This document shows, piece by piece, positions 11,286 through 22,686 of a stretch of DNA of 64,000 nt. Each line of letters begins with the position of its first letter. The first letter of the stretch is position 1. A program made the position numbers and the translations under genes. Source of the DNA: Cerioporus squamosus. Taxonomy: Eukaryota > Basidiomycota > Agaricomycetes > Polyporales > Polyporaceae. The notes under the pieces are model-generated. The model had not been told where the DNA came from. It searched no databases and saw nothing but the letters and a program-made list of their open reading frames with translations. The stretch spans positions 1-64,000 of the forward strand of contig JABYQS010000063.1 in the NCBI GenBank assembly GCA_022592435.1. The letters are read 5' to 3'.

Positions 11286-12833
11286 CTAACGGGGAACCTC
11301 GATACTAAAGCCACGGATCTGCGTGCGCACCCATCGTGTGGGTTGTGCTGGCTCAGCTGCGCTCGGCGTTTGAGCACTTGTACTCTGCCTCAGCCTCTGC
11401 GCACCTCTTGGAGCGGTGGTAGGTTGCTCAGTGTCCGCATCGTACGCCACACTCCCATCCCTGTCAACAACTTGCTCACGCCGATCGAGCTCCTGAATTG
11501 GGCGAGCGCGGCGCTGCAACCCTCGAGGTGAACGCTGGAATTGCTGCGGTCGACGGTGGGACGGCGCCTCACAGTCGGAGTGCGAGTGTGAACTTGCCAG
11601 AGGGTCCAAACGGCGATTATGAGAGACAGGCCCCGGAACACCCCTGAAAGGATGTGCCCGAAAGCTCGGCAAACGTTCTGACGTGATGTTTGGAGGAGCA
11701 GACGACTTAGTATGCGGGCTACTGGGCAAAGGTCGATGCCAGCTGCACTCCAGGTAGCGTACGGACATACCTATCCCAATCAGAGTCATGACTGGGTGGC
11801 TTGTACATGGGACGCGTGCGAGGCTTAGGAAATGTGGGGCCAGGGCTATCGGATTGACTGAAAAGGGCAGAACATCAGCAGGTAGCGGCAATGGTACCAG
11901 AGCTAGCTCTGACCTAAGAGTCGCCGCGTGCTTGGTGCGAATCTTCCTGGCTTGCTCTGCACCGTGCGCTACTCGATGCCTAGACTGCTCGTCCTCGTCG
12001 TGCGCGGAAGGCTCGCCGTCCTCGTCGTGCGCGGAAGGCTCGCCGTCCTCATCGTGCGTGGAAGGCTCGTCGTCGTCCTGCGCGGACTGCTGGTCTTCCT
12101 CCTCCTTGGACTGCTCAAGACCGGCCACATCGTCCGCTTCCCCAGACGAAGTGAGAGACTCCGATCGAGGCCGGGGGCGCTCGACCCAATTAGAGAGTGC
12201 ATCCCCCCCAGCAACCGCAGTCAGAATCTCTGCGAGCCGACTAGCGCCAAGCATGTCGTCGTGGTCGCGGAGGTCCTGCACTGCCGCCGTGACGGCTGGA
12301 TTCCGGCCGTGAATGAGTTCCTGCACCGTGCAAATATGCTTGATCCAGTCATGGCCTCGACTGAGAAAAGCCCCAAGAACTTTGCGGTTGACACGATGCC
12401 CCCGAGCGGCCAACAGCGCATTGTACTCGTCATCTGCGGGACCGTGGCCGAGCAGAGACGTGGCCACCTCGATCCACTGCAGTAATCGACCTGCGCGTTG
12501 GGATTTGCGAGGGTGAGCTGCTAGTATCTCCTGCACCTCAGGGAGGTTCGCGTAGTAGCCCCCATTGGTGGTGTCCAACCAGTCAACTAACGCGGCAGTT
12601 CACTGCTCTGAAGTAAACCTGACCTTGCGCGGAACCACTCGCTTGATAGGTGCGCGCTGATGCTGGCGGCGCGGCACTGCCACGACGGGAGCGGGCTCCA
12701 GGGGCGCACGGCGAGCAATAGGAGTTGACGAGCGGGAGGCAACAGGTGCAGGGGGAGGTGACTTCGGGGGGGGCGGGGGCACAGGCGGATCCAGCTGCCT
12801 GCCACGCTGCGGGCCATTGGGTAGGGAATTCAC
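11286..12833 (-). pseudogene. Disrupted acidic-repeat protein gene
   Basis: A long minus-strand frame ending at 11286 encodes a helical region (YYANLPEVQEIL to LRDHDDMLGA), then an acidic stretch with three 9-residue repeats (EPSAHDEDG type), then a basic, Ser/Pro-rich tail. The same frame continues upstream across a single TGA (12600-12602) into a proline-rich linker and IKRVVPRKVRFTSEQ. From about 12,833 to 13,020 a further coding-like block (FSLIHDVHEVELRLVDHA, then AVYFAFEYQIDP) lies in another frame. I therefore read it as one gene broken by a nonsense codon, most simply TGG to TGA, and a frameshift. Starting at the ATG at 12578 would give a 430-residue truncated product. I do not recognise the family. 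Confidence 0.45.
12001..12081 (-). repeat. 27-bp coding tandem repeat, three copies
   Basis: Units at 12001-12027, 12028-12054 and 12055-12081 begin TGCGCGGAAGGCTCG on the plus strand and differ by a few substitutions. They encode the acidic EPSAHDEDG-type repeats of the overlapping minus-strand gene. Confidence 0.85.
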
Positions 12834-12997
12834 TGACGTCGACCGTGGGATCTATGGAAGAGATGCACGTTAAGCAAATTGGGGGCGAGTGGAGATGTGC
12901 AAGCCCTCGTACCGGGTCGATTTGGTACTCGAATGCAAAGTACACAGCCTGGAGGTCGCAAGATGCCTGTGCGTGGTCCACCAAGCGCAACTCTACC

Positions 12998-14295
12998 TCA
13001 TGCACGTCGTGGATGAGTGAGAAGACCCCGGCGTCCTGGATCTCTGCGTACGACCGCCGTGTCTTCGACGATGGCGCCGAGCGTGCGGAGGAGCGAGACG
13101 TACTCATGCCGACTGAACGCGCGTCTCCACCATGCGCCCAGGTGCAAGTACCGATTGTGCCTTGACTGAAAGCGGTTAGTCGTGCTAAGACTGTCGATGA
13201 GCGTCGCCCAGGACAGAAGCGTCGCCCGGAGCGCCTCGAGTGCAGCAGCATCTTCGCGTAGTTCTTGTCCGAGACGGAAGCCAAGGTGTACCAGGACTGT
13301 GCAGTGCTGCAGATCAAGTCCGACTAAAGCTTCGTGACTGTCGTCGCGGAGCACTGCAGGACGCAATCCTCGTCAGATCCGGCCCTGCGCCCGCAAGGAT
13401 ATACCGCGACGTACCCGGACCGACGACCTTCCACAGTGTAGGCTCATTGGGAAACTTGAGCCAGAGCTTCAGCAGCGACGGGGCAAGAGCTGCCGTCAGT
13501 CTTTGCGCGCCCGCGTCGTCCATGTCGTAACACTGTTCGCCGGAGACAAAGAAGATCAACACGGGGCTTGGGTACTAAGAGGTCATGGTGGCGCACCAGC
13601 AGAGCTCGTAGTTTGGGTAAGAAACGCTTCGGTCTTCCCGAATATCCATCAAGGTTCCTCAGTACGCACTGAGGCTGCAGACCGAGCACGATATATGAGA
13701 CGGAGAGCGCCAAGATCTCCCTTAGGCTGGTGAGCGTATCGAGGGTGCGACATAGGTCGCCAAACGAAGGGAAAGTCGTGTGGCTGAGGTTGAGCTCGCG
13801 GACATGAGCGAAGTGGGCGATCAACAAGGGATACCGAGGATGGAGAGGAAGACACGGCGGCGGCTTCTTGTCTGTCGATGACACGACCTTGTCGGACAAC
13901 TGCGCAGAGTCCACAGCTTGCTCCTGTGCGATAGACAGCCTGACGAGGCTCGGGAGACGGTTCCGGAGGACAGTCGGAAACAGAACGACGGTGCTGTCCG
14001 GTCGATGATGGTGTCCCCGAAGAGAGAGCGTGCGCACGTAGCGGCCCAAATGAGGGGCCCTGTCGAGTAGCGCAGCGAAGCGATGCAGCATGTCCTTGTC
14101 TTTAAGCAGGACGTAGGTGAAGAGCATCGTCTGCGCGCGAGGCCGCCAAGCGCGGCAGACGAGAGAGCACCTGGAGAGGGCGGCCAGAGCATCCGAGACG
14201 CGGTAAAACCGTTCGTCGTATATAGACTCGATGACCCTCTCGCAGATCTCGACCGGAAGTCGGGCTGGTCCTGGTAGTGTGCAGTCTTCGCTCAT
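12998..14295 (-). pseudogene. F-box protein paralog A, 3'-truncated
   Basis: The start is taken at ATG 14295 (MSEDCTLPG); an upstream in-frame ATG at 14367 is possible. The F-box is clear (LPVEICERVIESIYDE, then ALSRCSLVCRAWRPRAQ), followed by LRR-like sequence (LFPTVLRNRLPSLVRLSI, FPSFGDLCRTLDTL). Exon 1 ends at a GTGCGC donor after 13597. Exon 2 starts at CYDMDDAGAQRL and loses frame near 13,365, before LVGLDLQHCTVLVHLGFRLG resumes in another frame. After GAIVEDTAVV (about 13,050) similarity to the paralog at 23.9-25.5 kb stops. The conserved W-E-D-W-W C-terminal part is absent and sequence of the next gene follows. Probably non-functional, or encoding a shortened adaptor. Confidence 0.6.
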
Positions 14296-15615
14296 GAGCA
14301 GAATAACGTGTGTCTTCTGAACAGGAGGTGAGGGAGGGCGGGTGGGGATTGTTGGCAAGGAGCTCAAACGAGACAGAAAATACGTACATGGCTAGCAGCG
14401 CGGGTGCTGCATAGAGCCAATGTGTCGTCCGGGATGACGGCAGAGAGCTTTGAAGGTCGTGGGATGATGTGGACCGCCGTGCCTTGAAATAGCGTAGGGT
14501 GTTGGCATTAACTTTTATTCATGTGTCTCTCCAGCCGCTTGGCGATGCCAACCGTCGCGCGACGCGATCGGAGAGGTCGATCAACAGCGCTGTACCAGCA
14601 CAACCCGGCCACAATCATGAAATTAGCGGATACGCGCGTGTCCGATAACGACATCTGCTCGCGGTAAAGTTTGCATGTTGGGCGGCGTGCATGCAGCAGC
14701 GGATTGTGGCGCGCTATGGCTGCTCTGTTTCAGGCCATCGAGGTGCTCACTCAAGTGAGCTGAGATTACTCACCGCCAAGACTTGCGCAACCAACAGAAT
14801 GGTTACTCAGGTGTGACACACTCCGTATCGACGTGATTTGGTACCGGAACCATGCCCAATCTGCACTAGTGTGACGGTCAGAACGGGTGCCACATTGGAG
14901 TCGAAGTGAAGTTTACCAATATCGCTGCCAGTCCCCCCACGACGTGTGGCAGGCGATGCAAACTTGGGGAAGCTACGAACATTGGCAGTTGCGATTGGTG
15001 CCGTTCAAAAAGACACCAGCCGCTTCGCTCCGCCTCATACAGTTCAAGGCCGTCGTTACGGAGGGATAGACGATATCCCGGCTCTTGTCGACTTCGTGTA
15101 TAGCGCTGTGGGTCAAAATACGGCGAATGAGGAGGGAGATGACACACCTATCCAAATACTCGCTCAAACATCATGAGACGGAGTACGAGTGATCCACGCC
15201 CATGCCCATCTTCCATTCCTTCTGGATGCGCATACTAGAGGAGTAGAGAGCCGTCATCTGTGTTGCCGCAAGCATGAGCCAGACAGTTTTGTTGCAAAAC
15301 AGTTCGTATGGGAGGAGGAGGAGACACGATGATTCACGACGTCGTCTCGAGCTCGTGCAGTCCGCATCTAGAAGAGAGAGAGATAAGATAAGATCCCAGT
15401 CGGAGACTTCGGCCATGCCTGATCGGCAGCCCTCTCCGCCTTCAACACGGACTTGTTACTTGAACTTCAAGGTCTTCATGCTCGATATCTAACTCGAGCT
15501 CACAGGCTGGAAAGCTAGCGATGACTTCTGACTACTCGGGCTCTTCGAAAAGACCTCAGCTACTTCTGAAACCTGTTGCGCGCCGCCACGACGTGCCGGC
15601 TGAACGAATACTTAC

Positions 15616-15722
15616 ATCCCGCTCCTCCACAGTCCGCTCTCGAGCTTTTCCGCTGCGAGCTTGTCCGAGATCTCCTCTGTTGCGATAGCAACGTTGATCG
15701 CCCCAGGAGACGACTCCAGCAC
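15616..15722 (-). other. Isolated exon-like block
   Basis: A 107-nt stretch bounded by an acceptor (CCAG before 15722) and a GTAAGT donor (after 15616). It encodes helix-rich, well-composed sequence (AINVAIATEEISDKLAAEK). A GTGAGT donor about 120 nt upstream suggests another exon. I could not assemble flanking exons into a gene or recognise the protein. It may be the remnant of a disrupted gene. Confidence 0.3.
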
Positions 15723-16566
15723 CTGGATAGGGTGTGACATATGTCAGCGGCGAGTCCGGAACATGGTCGACAATGTGCTACCTTCACCAGTAAGTCCTGA
15801 TTGCTTGTTCTGACTTCGGACATGCACTCACCGTCCTCCTCCAGAGTGTGTTACGTCTACGAGAGCTGTGGCCATGTGTACCCCATGGTGTGTGACCTAC
15901 CCACCGCTCCGCATGCCCATTCCCCATCTAGCGAGCTCAAGCATTCCCATATTCCTGTGCGGCTAATCTAGAGGCTCTCCACTGCAATCCGCCACCGTGC
16001 GATGTGCGGAATACAAGCAAGCTGTATCCACGATACAGCGTTGTCGGCTCCGTCCTCCCCAGGTGAGAAGTTCTGCAGCAACTATTACGACAGATGTCAT
16101 TACAAAGGTCTGAAGCGTGGTCAGCTTCTGAGTACGGCTCCTGTGTCCCAACAGACATACTCATACCTCAGGCTGGATGAGACGAGATGGGGCCGACTGC
16201 GCCAGCTCCAAACTCCTCATTGTCATGTCCGCGATCCGCATCTGGGCAGGACGTCCGGATATCGCTCTCGTCCACAGCGCGCGTGAGTCCTCATGATGTT
16301 GCTGTGTCCTCAACGTCCGGGTGGACGACCTTGGCACACCCACGGAGCCTTGATACGAACAGCACCGATGTCAGCACCTTGGTGCCATAGGCGTACCTCT
16401 GGTCTACGGCATCAGCAAAAACCCAAAACGATCGCCGGCGCATGGAAGCGCCAGCGAGCAGCGCAATCGCTTGCAATGGGCCTCTCCGATTGCTGGCGCA
16501 TACGTTGACTAACAGCCACTTTGCACACCCCACATTACAATTTCCCCAAAAATCTGAAACGTCTGG

Positions 16567-16645
16567 CGCAGACGTTTTCAGACGTTTTCAGACAAAATTC
16601 AGACACTTTCAGACATCTCTGAGGTTCAGACTTCAGACATTTTGG
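16567..16645 (+). repeat. TTCAGAC short repeats
   Basis: Seven CAGAC cores, mostly as TTTTCAGAC or TTCAGAC, spaced 7-17 bp, lie in about 75 bp. No coding meaning is visible. Confidence 0.7.
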
Positions 16646-17129
16646 GTGTACCTTCACAATGTTATGACCCCGTCCACTGTCGCCTTTCAGAACCTTCCAA
16701 CTCATCCTCCGACCTTCCTGGACACTGGCAGATGGGTCAGATGCCACTTATCTGGAGGAGAGTTACCAGAATTGGCTTGGGGATGCGCCGGGACTTCGAG
16801 GCCGACTGCAATGAGTGAGGGATAAGTCCCATGGTTCTATGGTGCTCAGTAGGTGTGTTTGTACTTAAGGAAGACCTACAAGATAGGGCGCACTGAGGAG
16901 AAGAGGATGTAGCCTGCTAGGATGACAAAAGGGACATGGTCGAAGGGCGAGTGTATAGGCGCCCGCGCGGCCAGACATTCAGGTGCTGCAGATAAATGGG
17001 GAAATACTGATGCACAATCTCCCCGCGGGGCGATCACAATCGCCGCGTGCGCATGCCGCCTTTGCGAGTGATTCCGGCTCTCGTGCATGAATGGGACGAT
17101 TCGCAAGCATGTCGGGAACCTGTTAAGAC

Positions 17130-17830
17130 TGTGCGTGCCAAGTCAAACTCCGGAAGGAAGTCCAAAGTCCGAAGTCTGAAGGCAGCGCGGAAGTGAAGAC
17201 TTCGGCGAAGTTATTGACCAACACCCTGAGGAGATGCAAGGTGTCTTCTATTTGCAAAGGAACAGAACTCCGGAGTTTATACCGGAGTAAGCAACGAAGG
17301 AGGAAGTCAAGCAGAGAGAGAACCAGAGGGTCAGAAGCCGAGTGACCAGAGTCGGAAGACGGAGGTCGGAGGTCGGAGATCAGAAGTCCGGTCGGAGGTG
17401 CGGACGAGTTAGAAGAGAAGACAATAGATTGAGTTGTTGATACTGAGAAGGATAAGAGGGAAGTAAACGAGATATCAGAACTGAGGTCTAAGGGAGAATA
17501 CAAGCAGGCTTAAATACTAAAGTCCGGAGGTCCGAAAGGGGTACGCTAAAAGTAGAGACAGGAGTCGGAGTCCGGTGCCAAGGCAGAAGCAAGTAAGTAG
17601 CCAATAGGAAATGGAGGCAAGTGCAGATACAAGTGGATACAAGTGGATACAAGTGCGGATACAAATGGGTAATACTATCGGGACTGATGAGGTGATCGGA
17701 GTCCGAGGGAGACGGATAGTAAGGGGTAAGTATCGAAGTAAGGATGAGTCATAACAAAGGAATGAGGAAGTAAGTATGAGTCAACAGATGAACCGGAGTC
17801 CGGTCGGAGTTGAGACCGGAGTTGGGTGAC
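17130..17830 (+). repeat. Purine-rich low-complexity tract
   Basis: About 700 bp strongly biased to A and G on the plus strand, with many copies of GGAGTCCGG, GTCCGGAG and related near-palindromes. Inside it, a 10-bp unit AGTGGATACA is repeated about four times (17620-17665). A minus-strand frame (17123-17503) is Ser/Leu-rich only because of the composition, so I do not call it a gene. Confidence 0.6.
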
Positions 17831-18652
17831 TTGGAGCACGGGATGTAACAGAACTGCCGTGTTCAAAAGAACGAGACCGTGGCCCTCGAACACTTCATGG
17901 GAGAGGGGTTCCCAAGGGTTCACGCAGTGGCAAGATGTTTGTTATAAGTACGGCATTCATTGCAGCAGACTTCTAATACGACTGAGGTACAGCTGGACTA
18001 TGAGCGACAACGACATGCAATATTCAAATGGGTAGCCGGGTGGCAAGAAAGCACACAGTCACCGGCATTCGACATCGAGAGTCCGGAAGGACGGAGGGAG
18101 GCTTCGCGAGGGGCGGAAGTCGGACACTCGCTGTCCTCCGGACAATCTCCAAATTGAGCTACAAAGTCGCTGTGGATGTGCCCGTCAGCGAGCCCCATGC
18201 ATATCAGGATGCATATACTCACTTCGTATTGCGTGCATGTTCGTCGGAACGTTGATATCTGATACAAAAGTAAGTGATGCGCAGAGTGACTGCACTCACC
18301 TTACGAGAGACACTCAGACGCAGACTCACCTATCCCTGGGAGTCGGGACAGGCAGACTTACCTCGACTAGAATGACACTCGAGAATTATGCTGGGAACAC
18401 ATGTATCCGAGGAACGGACTGCTTACCTTGCGCACACGGTCATCGCCCCACCAGAGGTGGACTCCGGATGAAGAAGCGACGGCCGGGGGAGACCCGGACT
18501 ATTGGACTCGGAGGAGGATTGCCGCGGAGGCGAGTGGTGATGGGGAGGAGACGAAGGGCGTTGAGGAGAAGACTCGGGTGGGCGGGGGTTCTTATACCAG
18601 CCCACAGAAGGTTCGAGATGTCGCCGGCTGGAAGGGACCGTGCCCTTTGCCC

Positions 18653-18702
18653 AGACGTAGATCGACGAGCGTATGCGAGACGTAGATCGACGAGCGTATG
18701 CG
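18653..18702 (+). repeat. 25-bp tandem duplication
   Basis: Two consecutive copies of a unit beginning GACGTAGATCGACGAGC and ending GTATGCGA; a third start (GACGTCGA) follows. Confidence 0.75.
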
Positions 18703-19751
18703 AGACGTCGAAGGCTTGCAGCTGCTTGCAATCCGCCTCTGGGATTGTGGTGAGATTGCAAGTGCATGCAAGCACCCGCCCGATTGCCATGTGCACAATC
18801 CAGTCCGAGTGTTTTGGGTTTTTGCTGATGGGGTGCAAAGGCATACCGGTCACTCCAGCGACTCTAAGAGAACATAATGTATCCTCCACGACGGACCAGA
18901 CGATGTACACGGCTTGAATAAAACAATACTAGACGTACTACTAGGCGGAAATCTCTGTTTCCCAGTTCGAACACCTTGCTTTTATCTATGGCGGCCTGCG
19001 ATGCTACTCCAGGCCCTCGCGCTTCTACACTCTTCCCACCCCCCTCACTCGCTCCTTGGCAACTCGCTCAGCATGATGATTGCCGGCCTAGAGCTGCACG
19101 ACACCACTGACCAGCGATTGGTGCGAATGACCCTCGCTCGCTCGGGCCCGAAATGTGGCCGCTGTCTCCTTCCGGTGCCTCGCACCGTACATGTTGTCGC
19201 CCTCTCATCTGCTTTGATGCCCCAGAAAGGAACAATAGCCTTGAATTTCGAGATATCGAGCACCAATCGGCAAGCAGACTCAGTTTGTTCTGCCCGACAC
19301 CGAGGACGCCGCGCCGGACGTATGGCTGTCGCATCATACATCCTGTCCAGCGGACACGCACCTCCCCGCGTCCTGATGCGGCGCGGCCGCGCGCTGTGCA
19401 CCGCAGTGGCATGCTACGACGCAGACGACGGGTGATAAGAACGGGTGTACTGCACGGAGACAGATCGATGCTGCCTGTCACGGTCAGTGGACCAGCACCC
19501 CTTTTCATTTTCCCTGGAAGTTCCAGTTTCCCATCTCAACCCCTTTTCCTACTTCATACACACCCCACTTCAGACTCCTTGATCTTGTTCTCACGCCCGT
19601 ATGCTCTGTTCCCGCGACCGCATGCTTCGTTCTCGCACTTACCATCCTGTTACCATGTGTTTTCCCACCCTTTTGTCTCCCACTTGCACAGCCTTGCTCC
19701 CGTTCCCGCATGAGTCACTTCCACTGGCACGTGATTGTTCTGAGTAGACCA

Positions 19752-19878
19752 GTATATAAACCCCTCCCAGCGCTTACCTAGTCCCCATCTCAACCTCCTG
19801 GTCATTGGGACTAGGTGCGTTCTCCCTCATGTACTTTCCCCTTTCTCTGTGCTAATATACCCTGGTCATTGGGACTAG
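19752..19878 (+). promoter_or_regulatory. TATA box, hairpin and duplicated 18-mer
   Basis: TATATAAA at about 19753-19760 is followed by a strong stem-loop. ACCTAGTCCCCAT (19776-19788) pairs with ATTGGGACTAGGT (19804-19816), with a 15-nt loop. The 18-mer CCTGGTCATTGGGACTAG occurs at 19797-19814 and again at 19861-19878. A TATA box followed by structured, repeated sequence and no gene would fit the R region of a solo LTR, but I could not find LTR ends or a target duplication. A promoter of an unrecognised transcript is the alternative. Confidence 0.4.
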
Positions 19879-20900
19879 TCTGTCGCAGTGCGCGTGAAGA
19901 TTAGCTATCGACGACTTCGTGCCTTCGAGCCGGTCGTCGCTCTGCCCTCGTCGAGCTTTCTCTCTACTCTCCCCTTTCGGCTCCTCGCCGCTCGCCCCTC
20001 AGACCGTCGCTGATTGACGTCTGGTGTCTACGCGCCTAGTCGCCGCGACACTGCCTGGGTTGGGGTTACGGTGTCCGCACCACGAAGATAGTCAAATGTC
20101 TCTGCAAGTCCTATGAACTATGTCGCACGATCCCATTGTCGCTCAAGCGCGACACCCCGCTGGAGGTTCTGATGCGTGACGGGCCACTGCGATGGAGCGA
20201 AGGTGCGGCATAGGGCATATGCAAGAGGTTGGGGCAGCAATCAAAGCAAGTGGGTGTCGCTTGTAAGAAGACATGAGTTTGCGTATGTCGAGGACGTTCG
20301 GATGTACATACGATGGCAACGCGCATGCTATGCTACGCTTTTCTTCTGGCCGGCGGTGTGTCGCAAGGCCGGGCGGATTGCCAACCTTGAATGCTGGAAT
20401 GGGGTGCAGGCCCGAAAGACAGTACTGGGAGAGAAAGGGCTGGCCCCGATTCAGACGACTTCGGAAGGGTTGTGAGTGTGTCAAAACCCGGGACAGCGTG
20501 CATGCAAGTGAATGAAGATACGCCGGGATGTTTCTAGAGGAGCATGGACTCGGAAGCAACCTGGCAAAAGACCAGGAGGGACAGGCAGACGACCAGAACA
20601 AGAAATGAGGCGAAATGAGGCGAAACCGACTATGTGAAGGGCGTCATGACGGGGATAATGAGGATTATCGATGCACATGATTGCTGGAAGATCTTCTATG
20701 GGATGATTTCAGTCCTCCGGGAACAATCACCTTTTGAAACACAGCGTGAACAGAGACTCGGAGCCCCTGGCTCAAAGAAGCCTGTACGAAGTCGGCCACT
20801 TAGTCAATATTGCTCCATGCACGTAGTACTAGCAGAAATAACACTTACATAGTGTGTCTCTTCACTCTGCCTTCAGCGCACTGCCGGTAAAAATTTGGCA

Positions 20901-22551
20901 CTAACTCTCCTCAGTGCAACTGACTTGCAGCTGCGCGGTTTCCGAGAGATCCAGCACAGATGATTGCCGGTGGTCAGTGTTGTCCTGCTTGCTTTTGTGG
21001 CAGCTGTGCGGGCTCTCATCATAATCTTGCCATTTCCGCAGTGTGCAGTGAACTGTAAATAGAAGAAGTTGTCAACTTTGTGGTCAACTCCACATCACCC
21101 AATGAAGCCGGCGGCAACAGGCAGAAGCTGTACTCACCGGGGTGAGTGAGGTACACGAAGACCCTCTTCCATTTCGAAAGGCTGGGAAAGCATTGTGTGA
21201 TGGCGGCCCTCCACCACTCCTCCCACTCGAACCTGTCCCCAAGATCATACACACAAAGGCTTGCCCTGCAAGGATCGGGTTCGGAAGCATTGCTAGCCTT
21301 TGCACCACCCTCGTACCCAAGGTCACCCTCAGCGGGTTCCCTCCTGCACAGCGCGGCTTCTACAATAGGGCCAATGGCACAAAGGAGCTCAGAAATTCCT
21401 CCCGTTTGAACAAAGCTTTATCGCATGGTCCAAAGAAGAGATATCACTTGGATGGAGATACATTGCCTCGTTCATCGCCACCTTCGGGCACCCATGAGAC
21501 GAGCATGTCCCGGAGAATCTCGAGTGTCTGGGCATGTGGCTGGGGGAATGGCCCAAGCTCGCAAATCAGACGGTTCAAGCGGGGGAAGGAGCGAAGATTC
21601 AGAGCAAGTGATGGTGCTTCCTGTTCGATGTCTGGCCACAATAACACAAAGTCAGAATGTACGCTGCCTTGATCAACCAAGGATGACTCACCAAGATGCT
21701 TGACTCGTTTACTGGCAGGGGGACCGTTAGGCAACTTGACCCGCAAATGGCAGAGTGAGGGGCCAAGCGCAGATAGTAAGCTCTGTCTCCCCTGGTCCTC
21801 CATGTTAACGCAATTCATTGACAAGTCAGTACATGATTGTACCACAATGTCTTTGGGGACATACCGTCAGATGCTTGAGGTTCGGCAAGAACGGCTTCCG
21901 AGAGCTGTAGGAGCTGTGCTTCACCATACAGACAGGCTCCCGACCGAGAACAGCCCAAGAAACCCTGAAACATATCAGCTCTTGTGTATTTGGTAGCATA
22001 TCAAGGAAGCGAGCGAAGTCTCCGAACGACGGGAACTTCACATCCGCAAAATATAGTGCTTGGATGTGCGACATGGAGGTCAACAAAGAGGGGAGGTATG
22101 GGTGAATGGGTAAGTACGGAAGCTCCTTCGCGCCCTCAGGCAGTGGTTCTGCAGCCTTCTCGTCCTCGTTGAACCCATAGATGTAAAGATTCACGAGGTT
22201 GGGCAGCTTCCCTCGCAAAACCGTGGGGAACAACACAGCGGGACTGTAAGGTACATGGAGGTGTCCTCGCAATTCGAGCATATGCACGTAAGTTCCGAGC
22301 TCGGGGGACACGTCGAGGAGCTCTGCGAAGCGGTATAGCCTGTCTTTGTCGCGAAGTAAGACAAATTCGAAGAGAACCCTTTGGGCGCGTGGACGCCATG
22401 CGCGACAGACGAGTGCGCAGCGGGCAAGCGTAGCCACAGCAGCCGACGCGAGATAATAATCCTCATTGTATACCGCTTCGATGACACGCTCACAGACCTC
22501 AATCGGGAGCCATGGCTTGCTTTCGACCTGCGACAGAAGGGTGTCGTCCAT
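20901..22551 (-). pseudogene. F-box protein paralog B, premature stop
   Basis: Start ATG 22551 (MDDTLLSQVESK). The F-box reads LPIEVCERVIEAVYNE, then CALVCRAWRPRAQRVLFEF. LRR-like sequence follows, and exon 1 ends at GTATGT after 21865. Exon 2 encodes CVNMEDQGRQSLLSALGPSL. Exon 3 runs to SWVPEGGDERGNVSPSK and meets TGA at 21444-21446, where the closest paralog at 57.7-59.2 kb has CGA. A one-base shift follows a few codons later. The C-terminal exon with RFEWEEWWRAAITQCFPSL and the donor after THPG (21138) are still recognisable, and a last exon can be read to TAG at 20901. The paralog keeps one open frame through this part, so B is probably a recent pseudogene or makes a shortened protein. 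Confidence 0.6.
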
Positions 22552-22680
22552 GTCGGGGAGAGAGAGGTGCGGAGGTGAGCGGGGGACAGAGCTGAGTGGG
22601 AGCGTGCAGATGGAAGAGCGGAATCGAGAGGAGCCTGGCATCGTAACAGGTCAATATATCTATGGATGGTGGGGAAGCAC

Positions 22681-22686
22681 ACGCGT
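22681..22686 (-). promoter_or_regulatory. ACGCGT motif upstream of paralog B
   Basis: ACGCGT followed by CCTAGGA lies about 130 bp upstream of the start. The same motif and context recur upstream of paralogs C and F. ACGCGT is the core of the MCB cell-cycle box in fungi; use as such here is inference. Confidence 0.35.

Larger units (their letters stand above)
14296..20900. other. Gene-poor region
   Basis: About 6.6 kb without a supportable complete gene. It holds an exon-like block at 15.6 kb, TTCAGAC repeats at 16.6 kb, a purine-rich tract at 17.1-17.8 kb, a 25-bp tandem duplication at 18.65 kb and a TATA/hairpin element at 19.75 kb, each listed separately. Frames such as 18237-18917 and 18914-19435 (+) lack conserved features. 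Confidence 0.4.

Noticed and set aside
11286..12578. Intact 430-residue gene starting at ATG 12578
   Set aside because: The same frame continues upstream across a lone TGA into coding-like sequence, so this ATG is probably internal.
18237..18917. 226-codon plus-strand frame
   Set aside because: Arg-rich, runs through a 25-bp tandem duplication and an inverted repeat, no recognisable block; likely chance.
18914..19435. 173-codon plus-strand frame
   Set aside because: No conserved motif and a competing frame of similar length on the other strand.
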